A DNA stretch of 64,000 nucleotides from Anas platyrhynchos (taxonomy: Eukaryota; Chordata; Aves; Anseriformes; Anatidae), in assembly GCF_047663525.1 (NCBI RefSeq), contig NC_092611.1, positions 1,029,001-1,093,000 of the forward strand, given 5' to 3'. The notes under the pieces were generated by a model. The model did no database searches. It saw only the letters and a program-made list of their open reading frames with translations, and was not told where the DNA came from. Below, in pieces: positions 52,283 to 64,000 of this stretch. How positions within the stretch are numbered: the stretch's first letter is position 1; the number at the start of each line of letters is the position of its first letter. Made by a program: the position numbers and the translations under genes.

Positions 52283-52371
52283 AGTGGAGCAGCATAATCT
52301 CTTCACCAATGACTTCTTCTTGTTCAGATTTGTAATACATAATATACAAATTTGGTTGTCTTTTCTGTTAA

Positions 52372-52911
<540 letters not shown>

Positions 52912-53124
52912 TGAAGCAATTTCCATAAAATTTCAGGTGAAGCTGTCCAGTCATCTGAGTCTTAATAAAGGCAGTGAATAAACTATCGCCATTTCACTTA
53001 ACCTTGTCTTAGGAAAGACTATATGCTAGGGAAAATTTGTGAAGTATCTACTAGTATTTTAGTCTTGTCTATTTGGATCACTTCCACAAACATAATTACA
53101 GAGTATTTGTTAGGTCTGTAAGCG

Positions 53125-53840
53125 ATGAGTTTCAAACTGGGAGGAGAGCACACTGAGAGCAGCCCTGCAGAGAAGGACTTGGATGTTCTGGTGGATGAAA
53201 AGCTTGACATAAGCCAGAAGTATTTGTTTGCATCCCTGAAGGCCAGCAGCCTCCTGAGCTGCATCAACAGAGGAGTGGCCAGCAGGTGGAGAGAGGTGAA
53301 TGTCTCCCTCTGCTCTGCCCTTGTGAGGCCCCACTTGGAGTGCTGCATCCAGGTTTGGGGCCCCCAGCACAAGAAGTATGTGGAGCTGTTAGAGTGGGCC
53401 CAGAGGAGGACCACAAAGGTGATCAGAGGGGTGAAGCACCTCTCCTGTGAAGAAAAGCTGAGAGTCAGGGTTATTTAGCTTGGAGAAGAGAAGGCTTAAG
53501 GGAATGCTAATAGCAGCCTGCAGTACTTAAGGGGGCCTACTGGTAAGCTGGGGAGGGACTCTTTCAGGGAGTGTTGTGATAGGACAAGGAGTAACAGTTT
53601 TAAATTAAAATAATGGTAGATTGAGATTAGATACTAGGAGGAAATCCTGTGCTCAAGATGGTGAGGCACTGGCATAGGCTGCCCAGAGAAGCTGTGGATG
53701 CCCCATCCCTGGAGGTGTTCAAGGCCAGGATGGATGGGGCTTTCAGCAGCCTGGTCTAGTGGAGGTGTCCCTGCCCATGGCAGAAGGGGTGGAACCAGGT
53801 GGTCTTTAAGGTTCCTTCCAACCTGAGCCATTCTGTGAAT
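53125..53840 (+). mobile_element. CR1 LINE fragment in RIOK2 intron 4
   Basis: About 715 bp of the ORF2 C-terminal region plus 3' UTR. The open part (to 53478) parallels the intact CR1 segment [17 protein letters not shown] and [11 protein letters not shown], as [17 protein letters not shown] and [11 protein letters not shown]. It then frameshifts and ends near CCATTCTGTGAATC. It belongs to an older subfamily than the element at 38392. Confidence 0.9.
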
Positions 53841-54314
53841 CAAGCGAATGATTTGGTAAATATGGTTAGAGCAAGCTAACAGAGCTACAAAATACTATGG
53901 CCTACCTTTAGTTTATCTTTAATGTAGTGTAATACTGGATATTAATATTTAAGAAGAAACTTTTGCCTTACTGAGACTGAGTGTGGATTACCTGACCAGG
54001 CCAAACTGTATTTACAAGAACTGTTGAACCTTTTTCTAACACCCTATTCCCAATTATCTGCTGGTGGTTTCTTAAGCTAACAGACCAGGTACGATTCTGC
54101 TGTTTTTCTATCCCGTTGTGTTTTCCTGCCACCTGCAGGATAACTAAACTCTGGAAAATACAGAAGCATAGTTAGTAGTGAAAGTTCAGATTGCTCTTCC
54201 TCCTTAAGCACATGATTTGACTTTTACAGTTAGCAGTTGAATAATGTGTAGGATGCTGCTTCCGCAATGGTGCTTAACTGCTTATCTTATATTTGTAGTT
54301 TGTCATGTATGTAA

Positions 54315-54454
<140 letters not shown>

Positions 54455-56044
54455 GTAAGTTTGGAAGCTTGAAGTCTGTTTTACAGAAGCCCTAACAACG
54501 ATAGGTTCAGTAAGACAGCAGGGATGACGTTTTTCCTTATCATGTGAGTCAGTTCTGATCATGCTGAATAAAGCATGAATAAAGTCAGGCCCAGAACGGC
54601 TAGGGTTCTGCTTCATTATATTTGGAGAAATTGGTGAGAGAAGGAAAACTAAAAAGATACTCTCTTTGTCCAAAAAGACTGGTGGAAATAGACTTTTTTT
54701 TTTTTTAAGTACGGAATACATCAGAGGAGCAATGTGATACAGAGGTTAGTGCTACAACCATTTTCTACACAGAAATTTTATGTTCTATATGTTATCTATT
54801 CAATGATATTCAATATTGATATATTCAGTATATCAAATATTCAGTATTGAGTTGTGTATCCTCCACGTTCTGAGCTCCAGTTCATGATCCATGTTGTGGT
54901 AAAGATTCAGGTAGGATTACAACTTGTACAGTTGCCATTGTAGAACTTCTGTGTTGATTTTTTTGGGGGGTGTTTGTTTTTTGTTTGTTTTATTTTTTAT
55001 TTTATGTGTTTGTGTGCATTGAACGCTGTTTTTTGCTCAAGGAAGATTACTTTTCTTCAGTTTTTCAACATCCAGAAACATGAAAAAATGTTGAATTTTG
55101 TATGTGAATGAATGGCTTGTTTTGTTTCCATAGCAGAATGCAAAATAGCTATTTGATAACTCTATATAATGTACAGTAACAAAGGTTCAGTGTAATTAAT
55201 CCCAAAGTATACAGTTGAAGAGTTACATTGAAGAAGTGCCTTTTAAGACTTTATTCTATCCCGTTTCCCCGCCTTTGTTAAATAGTTCCACATCTGTCCT
55301 GTAGACAGAAAGCTTTAAAGTTACATGTGGGCATTGCAGGTGAGGCTTACCATGCTATCCCAGTTCTGCAATTTTAACTAAGCATTTCCTGAAGGAGATG
55401 CTGTACTAGATGAGAAATTATTTCAGGTGATCAGCATCTCAGAAGATACCAGTTTAGATGACTTCCAAATTCAAAGAACAAATGGTATGTTTTATGATAC
55501 AGACCTCTGGCTATAAGAAATGTCACCAATTAATTTTGCTGTTAATATGAAAATATTCAACAGCAGCCTATTACAGAGCTGCTTGAATTCCATTGTGTTT
55601 TGTTTGTATGTGCAACTGATATGTTCTCATAACACTACAGTGTTGCATTCAGGCCAAAATATATCACAAATCAGCTGTAAATGACGGCTTCTTGACAGCT
55701 CCTGGTATAATAAGACAGCTGCCTATTTATTCTGCTTGTAAAAATAAGGTGATGTCTATTCTGCGCACTTTTGGGGCAAAACATATACTTTGCTTTTATT
55801 CTGGAGTTTATGCTGGAGTATATTCTGGAGTGCTTTAAGCTTTTTTTTTTTTTTTTTTTTTTTTGGCTTTGCCTTATCCCCAGCTTAGTCTTGAAAACAC
55901 TTTTTTGTGAGACATTTGAATGGCATTTGAATACAAGAAGACCTAAGTTACCTAAAACAATCCAGACATAAAAATTCGCTGATCCATTGTTTAAATTAGG
56001 CAGCATAACCATCGTGTTTGATAGGAGTACAAGAGACAAAGGGC

Positions 56045-56275
56045 TTTAGTTAAAACGAGGGATTTAACCTGGAGATAGGAGAAGCTTTCTCCCCATGAGG
56101 GCAGTGTGGTGGAGATTGCACAGTATGTTTCCATCCCTGGAAACTTTCAAGCCCGCATTGGTAGAGCTCTGATTAGTCTCATCTAATCTCAGAATTGACA
56201 TAGCTATGAGCAGAGTATTGGACTAGTAACCTCTGGAGATCCCTTATGACTCAAATTGTGACCCTGTCATTCTCT
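56045..56275 (+). mobile_element. Old CR1 fragment in RIOK2 intron 5
   Basis: The phrases CATCCCTGGAAACTTTCAAG, TATTGGACTAGTAACCTCTGG and AGATCCCTTATGACTC match the CR1 tail at high divergence. Confidence 0.7.
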
Positions 56276-56352
56276 CAGATGTAACTCATATGCCTTGTCT
56301 ATATTTTTAAATTAATTCCTTCAGGGTTCAGGATATTTTCTTTTTTATTTAA

Positions 56353-56577
<225 letters not shown>

Positions 56578-56847
56578 TAAACCAGTTACGTGCTGATAAC
56601 AACAAATAGTCAACCATGATTTGTTTTCATAAGCCTGCTTCAAATTCTTTTTCTACTGTTTTCACCATACATTACAAATGCAATTTGTTTCATGAATGAG
56701 TAGAAATCTCCTTAGGATAAATGTGTAATTAATTGCTTCTCAGTTAATATTATTTCTTTCAATTAAGAAATGAATAGAAATAATCTGCATTTATGTATGT
56801 ATACCTACATGTGTACTTTCTCACTTCGAGTCACTGATGGTTATTAA

Positions 56848-57042
<195 letters not shown>

Positions 57043-57920
57043 TAAAAAATGCCAGCTGACTCGTAATTCCCCCATGTTATGGTAGTTACGTTGGTTTTCT
57101 GAGAAAAATGGATGCCTCTGAGAGATGATTTTAGAAGTGAACAGGGGGAAAAAGAGCCAATTTGAAATATTTTTGTCATTCTTACAGTAAAAAGGATCCA
57201 TACTGTCTTCACTGGCAGTTACTAAAAGTGGTTTCCAAAAACTGAAGCACGTCTTAAAATCTGCTGTCTCCTTTGTCTTACCTCTTGCAGCTAGGGGAAA
57301 GAGATACATCCAAATGCCGTAAATGTTACGGTGACGCAGAATTAGTTTCTCTGACTCTTAAAACCATATTTAACAGTCCTGGGGGATCAAGTATTAACTT
57401 AGTTTTTAATTTTAAATTTAATTTTCAAAATGCTAGTACATGTGGTGACCGCCTCTTCAAATATTATCTTCAGAATTTTCCTACTGTAGTTTGTCCCTTT
57501 TGAAAAGCAAACAATTTTCTCACATATTTTAAGAGCAAAGCTGATTCAGTTAAAAGGGTTTTATATCACTCTGAGCCCTTTCTCAAAGGGGAATTGTCTG
57601 TGTGTGTGTCAACATGTCCGTCATCGTTCTGTTTGCACAAGCATAATTTAAGTATTATATTTGTTAAAATCAAATTGTTTGCTTTCAGTAAGTGCTGATT
57701 ATGAAGATGGAATCATCTTGTATGAAAGTCTGGTTCTGTCAGGCTACATTCTGCTAACTACCCAAAGCCCTGCACTGTAATATGTTACCTATGTTCCAAT
57801 GGAGTATACTCTTTTTGTTAATAGCATGGTAATTATAGTCTAACTTGATAGTATTTTTAATCCAAAATACAGCATAATGATTTGATATATTAAAAGAAAG
57901 CTCACTTCTATTTCTTTCAG

Positions 57921-58431
57921 GAGAGAGAGTTCTCTTGACATAGAGATTGCTGCCAGTGGTTATACAAAGGAAATGCAGGAAGATGATGAGCTGCTTTTCC
58001 CAGAGTGCTCTGATGAGGATGATCATACAACAGAGGAGAGGGAATTTGTAGAAGATGCTGAAAGTAACGCCAACTTCCTCAGCCAAGATAAAGAAAACAA
58101 TGCAGACTTCATATATGAAGTGGTTTCTGAAAGCAGAACCTCTGAAGACTTGTTATCACAGTGAAGATGCTGAAGCCACAGAAAGTAGTGAAAATTCACA
58201 AGGACTGAGTATGTCAGAGTTGAGTTCAGCCTTGGAAAAGGTTGAAGGGCAGCCTGTGCTTTCAAAGTCCAGTGAAGATGCAGAGAGTTGTGCACTTGGT
58301 TTTTCTGAGCACAAAAGAATACCTGACAATGCTGCTGAAAATCAGACAGAGGGCAGCAGTGGTAAGGACAACGATGAATGCCCTGATCTGGTTGACTTGT
58401 CAACTTTAAATAAGGAATTGAGACCTTAGAG
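57921..58431 (+). CDS. RIOK2: RIOK2 exon 8, frameshifted
   Basis: The first part reads RESSLDIEIAASGYTKEMQE through EDLLSQ and hits TGA at 58162-58164. From about 58155 the next frame reads HSEDAEATESSE through SELSSALEKVEGQ to DECPDLVDLSTLNKELRP, matching the human acidic region. It ends in TAG just before a good donor (AGAG|GTAAAT), where human continues RPFR. Two separate 1-base-type shifts are needed to restore the family frame. Confidence 0.88.
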
Positions 58432-59147
58432 GTAAATACTTATATTTACTGTCTAGTGGTGTGGTGAAATTTTCTTCTTTTTTCTTTATTTCTAGTAATA
58501 ATGTGAGTAAAAATTAGGACACAAAGATCCCTTTTATTTAAAACCTAGCCAGAATCACTCAAGAGATTCCACAAATTTATTGGTCGTGTTTAGCTAATAC
58601 AGACTGCTGGGCATACAGAAGTGGTTAAATTGCAGCTACTTTAAAGGGCTGATTCGTTGTGAAATGCAGCTCATATATTCGTTTGAGTGACTACGCTCAA
58701 TGAGCATCTGAGACAAGTTTTCTTAGCTTTCAGAAACGCTCAGGGATTATCCTGAGAGTCTTTCAGTCTTACTCCTTTCCACCTGCATAGAATCCTTTAG
58801 GTTGGGAAAGACCTTCACCATCATCCAACGACCAACCTCACCACCACGTAAAGTGGTTAAACCGGAACAGAACCTCTTTCAAACAGCACTACAGCTTCAA
58901 CTACAGACAAGGGACAAATACTTACTCCATCCACCCAACACAATTAGTTATTTAGATACATTCTTAAGATGTTTTGAATTAATACATTTCAGTAAATTCA
59001 AGTAGATTTACACGCTGTGAGAAAGACACCAATACCCATTTAACATCTTGCCAAAATCTCAAACTTCCAGCTTCTGCAGTTAAATGCCAACAAGCTGTTT
59101 CAAGGTTAAGCAAACCCCCAAACCTTAAAAAGAAGTAAAACAAATAC
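58432..59147. other. Gap between two 3'-truncated genes
   Basis: I cannot find the last RIOK2 exon (basic C-terminus) here. A TTTCTTTATTTCTAG acceptor-like site at 58481-58495 is followed by AATAATGTGAGTAAAAATTAG, which could be a remnant of that exon's start. A minus-strand CR1 tail lies at 58786-58845. The later MKI67 exons are not seen on the minus strand. This is the likely rearrangement junction. Confidence 0.5.
58786..58845 (-). mobile_element. CR1 3' tail at the RIOK2/MKI67 junction
   Basis: The + strand reads CATAGAATCCTTTAGGTTGG then GAAAGACCTTCACCATCATC, the reverse complement of a CR1 3' end. It is about 60 bp. Confidence 0.75.
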
Positions 59148-59263
59148 CTTTGGTGACTGTGTTGTCTTCTTCATTGGTCTTCGTTTTGGGGCACGTTTTT
59201 TAACGGCCTTTGCCTGTGGTCTTGCAACACCCAATTTTACCACTTCTGCCCAAGATTTCGCAA
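59148..59263 (-). CDS. MKI67: MKI67 exon VAKSWAEVVKLG, last one found
   Basis: The acceptor is TTGCTTCGTAG. With the leftover G it reads VAKSWAEVVKLGVARPQAKA and then a basic stretch to TTQSPK, ending at the donor AAAG|GTATTT. This matches the segment just before the Ki-67 repeats in human. No following exon is found. Confidence 0.8.
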
Positions 59264-59385
59264 CTACGAAGCAAAACAGACACGATAACCTTAACTGGCA
59301 GCTGTGTAAACAGGACTTCACAGCTATTTATGATTCCAAAGGATTTGCTGTAGTCAGAAATCACAATTTCAAGCTGAATCTTAAC

Positions 59386-59448
59386 GAGTGTCCAAGCATC
59401 CAGTACGAGCGTCCAAGCATCCAGTACAAGTGTCCAAGCATCCAGTAC
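59386..59448. repeat. Three tandem 21-bp units in an MKI67 intron
   Basis: The unit is GAGTGTCCAAGCATCCAGTAC, at 59386-59406, 59407-59427 and 59428-59448, with one or two substitutions. It lies just upstream (in the sense of the gene) of the last exon. Confidence 0.9.
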
Positions 59449-59584
59449 GTTTCTACAACAAAAAGCGTCATACAGTTCCAGAATCTGTGCTAAGTGCTGA
59501 CCTCACTCTGTCCTCACTCTCTGCTCGAGTTCAGAAAGCATTTGGACAGTGCTCTCAGACATGTGGTCTGATTTTCTGGGCGGT

Positions 59585-59664
59585 CATTTAAGGACCCAGG
59601 AGTTAAACTTGATGATCATTGTGGGTTCCTTCCAATTCAGGATATTCTGCGATTCTGTGAAATA
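59585..59664 (+). mobile_element. CR1 3' end in the MKI67 intron
   Basis: AACTTGATGATCATTGTGGG, TTCCTTCCAATTCAGGATA and the terminus ATTCTGCGATTCTGTGAAAT mark an approximately 80-bp CR1 tail. Confidence 0.85.
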
Positions 59665-59757
59665 TTTTCCTCATTACAAATTTGCCATAAGCCTTTCAGT
59701 CTTGCACTTTATTGTACCTGAATTTTTCCTTAACAGAATGTAAGGTTTAACAGCAAA

Positions 59758-59833
59758 AAAATGTTTTTTTTGTTTTTTTTTTTGCTTTTTTGTTTTTTTT
59801 TGTTTGTTTGTTTGTTTTTTGTTTTTTTTTTTA
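59758..59833. repeat. T-rich low-complexity tract
   Basis: A T/TTTG/TTTTG run within the MKI67 intron. The minus-strand poly-Lys/Gln frame is an artefact. Confidence 0.9.
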
Positions 59834-60721
59834 AGTGAAACATATCCAGGATTAACCAGGAAGGCCTGTGATTTTATCTCACCATATAATAGGACTATCA
59901 CTGAGACACTGCACACAGACACTGCACACAGCATGTTATTCACAACTTTAAAATGATTCTACAAAAAACGAAGATAGCAAAGAATAATAAATTGCCAGAT
60001 GAATGTTGATATTGATGGGAAATTTTAAATTTGACTTTGAAAGAGTCAAATTGATATAATTTGTTTTCATAAATTACAGACATCTCATCTTTAAGTGTTT
60101 TCATAAAGATTAAATTTTCAAGAACCAGATTCCCTCTCAATTTTTCCAGTGGTATCAAAACTATTTTGACCAACATTTGAATTTGAATGTTCAACAATTA
60201 AAATATTTGTGTCTCAATGGTTATCATCCATGATGTCTGCCATACACCCAACACTTACAGGCAGTCCAGTCTACAACTGACAGTGTGTGAACTGGCTAGG
60301 GAAAAAGGCATAAAGAAACTAAGCTGAATACAGGTAAAATGCATGTTTTCACCAACAAAAATTATTGAACTGAAATTGTATCAGTTATATACTACTCCAA
60401 ATTGAGGGACTTGGAGGATCAATACCGCAATTAACCTAACAAACAGAACCTTAATTCTACCATTTTTCAGTTTCTGAGCATTAGGATTTGCGTTCTAAAT
60501 ACCTTGTTATAAATCTAGTTGCTAAAGCGATGGATAAGTGTGAGAACATAAAATTTTGCAATTCTCAGATGATTCAAAAAAAAAAAAAATCCCCCAAACC
60601 ATCAGAATATACACCGATCATTTGGTGGTCTCAGAATAAAACTAATAATAGGACTACTTCAGTTTTGTAGCTGTTTTTTAAAGCAGTAGAAATCATATTA
60701 AAATTAACTGCTGAAACAAAC

Positions 60722-61142
60722 CTAGTAAGTTGGCAGTAGAGGCACCGCTTCTTCTTTTTGAACTGATAACTGCTACAGCACCACTCCTCCTCTTCATGGG
60801 AGTCTTCTTCATACTACGTCGTGAACTTCTTGTTAAGTTGTTAGGTGTTGCCATTGAGGTTTTATCATCTTGGCTAACACCATTAGATTTAGGTGTTTTC
60901 TCTAGGGCACCATTTTTCTCCCCTGTATTCATATCTTTTGCAACACCGTTCTGCTCTTCTGCAATTGGTGATGGTGTTGTGATGTGCGAAACAGAGAAAC
61001 GCCCTTTTGTGTAAGGTGCTGGAGAGCCTGTAGGAAGCTGCGGTGTTGCTTTTCCAGAGTCAGGGGAAGAGGCAGCTGGGGGCGTCTGGGCTGGCAATTT
61101 TTCTGGTGACATTTTTTCTTTTTGCAAACATACAGAAAGTTC
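60722..61142 (-). CDS. MKI67: MKI67 exon with KRRSGAS, acceptor disrupted
   Basis: It reads ELSVCLQKEKMSPEKLPAQ through SPAPYTKGRFSVSHI, MKKTPMKRRSGAVAV and SSKRRSGASTANLL. To follow the phase-0 end of the previous exon it should start with GAA at 61142, but the two bases before it are AA, not AG (TTTTTCTACCAA|GAAC). The nearest AG is one base later, giving a -1 shift and a stop at about 60929-60931. The donor is CTAG|GTTTGT, in phase with the next exon. Confidence 0.72.
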
Positions 61143-61864
61143 TTGGTAGAAAAAAAAATAACAAAAAATTACTGTGCAAAGCTAAACTACAAGTGTTCTT
61201 TTCTATCTCTGAAAGTAAATGCAATAGTATAAAATAGCATCAGATCAGTTGAAAAAGTCTTAGATGTTACTCTCTAAGAAGAAAGCAAATTGGCAACAAC
61301 TTTTAAATTTCAAAAGCCTCCAATGGCCTGTGCAAATCCAACTGAACAAATTAACTTTGTTACTCTAGTTTATTCAAAACAGTCTTATTCCCATAAAGTG
61401 CACTACAGGCTTTCACTAGCTTAAATCAGCAGCTGAATGTTTTCAGACTTCTGGCCAAGCCACACGGCCATAGCTTGCATAGTCTGGCAACAAACTACTC
61501 TTTCTAGATTGCGTCTCTTTTCTGCTATTTATGATTAACTGGTGCCAGTAGATTCTGCTGTTAAGCACAAGCACACAAACATACTCCAAAACATGCATGA
61601 GAACAAGCAAAAACGTGTGATGAAATAAAGCACACCCCCTGGATAAAGAGAGGTAGACGAACAATAAGCTGCACATCCTCCTTTGGAGGAAAAAGTTTAA
61701 AAATGCTGATTAAAAAATACCATTATAATTCCCAGTCAATATGTCCACTTCCTAACATACATCTTTATTATTCATTTTGAATTCATTTTTAGAAGTCTTT
61801 GAATTTACAAGTTCTGTTCGTATCACTTAGCTTAGCGACTCGATTAGCCTCAGCATTTATTTAC

Positions 61865-62103
61865 CTGGACTGCAAAGTGCTTCAGCCCCTGAGCCTTTTT
61901 CAGCACTGCGCGTGGGGAGCCTCCAAACGGTAAGCTCAGCCTTGCAGGAATCGCACCTCGTTTAAGGGGTGAGTTGGGAGGCAAACTTTTGTCAAAGAGT
62001 TCCGGACTTAGATGACCACCAAAAGACAATCTTTTTCGCTTGCCTAAAGGCTGAGGTAACAGATCACCGCTCTTCCTCTTCTGAGACACTCTTTTTGTGT
62101 TAC
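61865..62103 (-). CDS. MKI67: MKI67 PP1-docking exon
   Basis: It joins in phase to the previous exon (ESG|G-NTKRVSQKRKSGD). It carries the RVxF-class motif RLSF followed by GGHLSPELFDKSLPPNSPLK, the Ki-67/Repo-Man type second docking element. The human motif is RVSF; the Ser within it is an Aurora B target in the family. The exon ends ...HFAVQ|GTAAAT in phase 0. Confidence 0.82.
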
Positions 62104-62420
62104 CTAAACAAAAAATAGCAATAATTGAATATATCTCCACAAATCAAAGAATCCAGGAAGTCACCATTTTAACCAGCACAGGAAACAAGGCTTACTTGGG
62201 CATTTTAAAGGCAGAAACATATTAGAAAGTAACTCATTTACATTCAATTGGAGAAAATTTTATAGAAATTACTGGTTATTTTTAGGGTCATATATATAAA
62301 AACATGATGTTACAGAACCAACGTATCAGCAATTAATTATATATTTAAATGGAAAAATTCTCACGAAAATTAAGAGATTTTCTCCAATTAAGTGCCAACA
62401 AGGCGCGAAATCTATTTACC

Positions 62421-63916
62421 TGATTCTTCTTCAGCCAACAGGTCAGAAACATTCATTTCTGCAACAGCCTCATTGCCTTCCAGTACACTAGCACTTCCCA
62501 AAGACCTTTTTGATGATGATCTCCGAGGTCTTAGAACACAAGTATCTTCCAAATCTGATTTCTGATTACACCCATTGGTGGCCAGATCTTGTTGAGTTCC
62601 ACTGTCCTGTCTGTCTACAGTCTTATTGTCGTGTTCTTCAACTGCATTTGTCTCCAGTGCTTTCTCAGTTCGCAGTTCAGAGGTCCTCGGCCTACCCCTT
62701 TTTCTTCCAGAGCCAGATTTCTGACTAGCAGGAGATGCCAGTTCTGATGTTATCTCTCCTGAAGTTGGTGTCTCTGAATGGATGCTTTTGTTTACAAATT
62801 CTTTACTTTGTCTGACATTTCTTCTGGGACTCTTGGAATTAGAAGCAGGAGACTCAGAATCTCTCTTTTTTGAATCTACATTTGTCTGATCACAGATTTC
62901 TTTCAGCACTTCTACTTTCCCCGATTTTCTTGGTGTATGTTGTTTACTGTTTCGTCTCTGGTTTATGCATTTATTTTCTGCCAAAGGCTGTTGTTGGAGG
63001 CTATCATTTCTGCACACTGAATCTTCCCTTTGAATTTCAGCTGAAATTTCTGAAAAAGATTTGTGTTCCAACAACACATCTCCTCGAGCTGTCGGAGTAC
63101 CAATATTTACAGAATCCACCCCAGTAGCTTCGTTGGTAGGTGACATGAAACAAGATCGAGGACTCTTCCTTCTGGGGGTTGGTGTAGACATAACATGTTT
63201 GTCTACTTCAGAAACGTTTGTCATGTTTGTTGTCTGTGCTATTTTCTCTGCTGTTATTGCAGAGTTGTAGATTTTCACCTCATCTGCATAACCCAAGCGT
63301 TCTATGGAGCATGGCTGCAGCAGACATGCTGCATTTCTGTCATTCTCCTTACTGGGTTTGGGTGTTTTGGCTGGAACTTCAGTGCCTTTAGATTTACCTG
63401 GTGTACTTTCTTCCTTATGATCTTGCAAGTTACTTCTCCTGAGAATACTTTTTGTCATCTCCTTTGAAACAGAAGTTCGCGGACTTCTGGTAAAACATTT
63501 CTTGGTAGCACTTCCTACCATTGAGATTTGATTAAGTTCTGAACTAATTACTTCTTGTTTCATTTTATATTCTTCATTATTTTCACTTATGCCAATTTCT
63601 TTTTCTTCAGTAGGGCTTACATGATCACAACTTGATGCGATTTGAGCACTTGGTTCCTGCAGGGCACCCTTACCACCTTCTTTTCCAGCTTTTTCAGGTA
63701 CATTTCCTCCTTGCAGAGTTTTTTTCACTTTAATCTCATGTTTCAGCGTTTCATAGAGTTTACTAAAGGGAGACATTTCAGTTTGCTTTCTAGTAGATTG
63801 TTTTATCTTATATGAAGATTTAGGTGTTTGTAGCTTAACTGGTAAGGCTTTGGACATATTTTCCTCTGTACTTTGTTTATTTTCATCAGCATTTTGTTCT
63901 TTGCACTCAGAATGAT
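62421..63916 (-). CDS. MKI67: MKI67 large middle exon
   Basis: The exon has a continuous frame of about 498 codons. It runs from the acceptor GCTGTAG|ATCATTC at its right side to the donor GAATCAG|GTAAAT. The protein is Ser/Thr/Lys/Pro-rich with many SPR/TPR/TPK-type CDK-site motifs (RRKSPRSCFMSP, KHTPRKSGK, SPRRN). An AT-hook-like RKRGRPR follows QKSGSG near the C-terminal third. It has no stop or frameshift. The first Met of the open frame (63857) is internal, not a start codon; the true start lies outside the window. Confidence 0.8.
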
Positions 63917-64000
63917 CTACAGCGTAAGCAAAGCAAAAACAAAGTTATGTAAAAAAAGCAGAAACATAAGTAAAGTTCCTTAAATACAGATGAGAATTCC

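Larger units (their letters stand above)
59148..63916 (-). pseudogene. MKI67: MKI67 (Ki-67) partial copy, 3'-truncated
   Basis: Ki-67 coats mitotic chromosomes and recruits PP1 through a docking segment. Four minus-strand exons are seen: a large Ser/Thr/Lys-rich exon, an exon with the PP1 motif KRLSFGGHLSPELFD and SLPPNSPLKRG, an exon with SSKRRSGASTANL, and an exon with VAKSWAEVVKLG. Their order and key motifs match human Ki-67; the related Repo-Man (CDCA2) fits less well because it lacks the KRRSGAS/VAKSWA pair. The FHA-domain exons would lie beyond the right edge. The giant Ki-67 repeat exon should follow 59148 but does not occur before RIOK2 or on the minus strand to 38 kb. Exons 2 and 3 of this set are out of phase, suggesting a lost acceptor. 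The frames are otherwise open, so the copy is young or only lately free of selection. Confidence 0.7.

Noticed and set aside
59106..63857. Assignment of the minus-strand gene to CDCA2 (Repo-Man)
   Set aside because: The PP1 motif alone could fit, but the KRRSGAS-ANL followed by VAKSWAEVVKLG order fits Ki-67.

Overview
The window looks like bird nuclear DNA. The evidence is a full-length CR1 LINE plus about a dozen 3'-truncated CR1 pieces ending in the typical (ATTCTRTG)-like 3' terminus, and LTRs of an avian-type ERV family. Vertebrate-style genes with short exons and GT-AG introns fill the right end. No prokaryotic or viral gene organisation is present.

Layout. Positions 1-38390 are AT-rich and gene-poor, with short CR1 relics, one LTR with TATA box and poly(A) signal (about 28202-28625), part of a second LTR family (29045-29176) and simple repeats. 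Positions 38392-42496 hold a CR1 element whose ORF1 and ORF2 are both open. A solo LTR-like element of the second family lies at about 42647-43280. After another repeat-poor stretch, a CpG island with three NRF1-type palindromes (49640-50700) leads into RIOK2 (+ strand, 50229-58431, eight recognisable exons). On the minus strand, entering from the right edge, are four exons of a gene that I recognise as MKI67 (Ki-67), including the PP1-docking region. The two genes converge on a gap of about 700 bp at 58432-59147.

The main result is that neither gene copy looks intact. In RIOK2 the codon formed across the exon 5/6 junction is a stop (TAA where human has Leu196), exon 8 needs a frameshift, a second shift puts a stop at the end of exon 8, and I cannot find the C-terminal exon. 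In the MKI67 copy the PP1-docking exon and the next exon are out of phase, as if an acceptor AG had become AA, and the large Ki-67 repeat exon expected downstream is absent. Both genes are cut off at their 3' ends, facing each other across a CR1-containing gap. From memory, RIOK2 is Z-linked in birds and MKI67 is autosomal. My inference is a rearranged, decaying copy, for example on a W chromosome or another poorly constrained chromosome. Assembly error and a pseudogenised Z haplotype remain possible.

I found no new biosynthetic, defence or RNA-based system. The points of interest are the double-pseudogene junction, the coding-intact CR1, an (AAGGG)n tract in RIOK2 intron 1 and several short ordered motifs.
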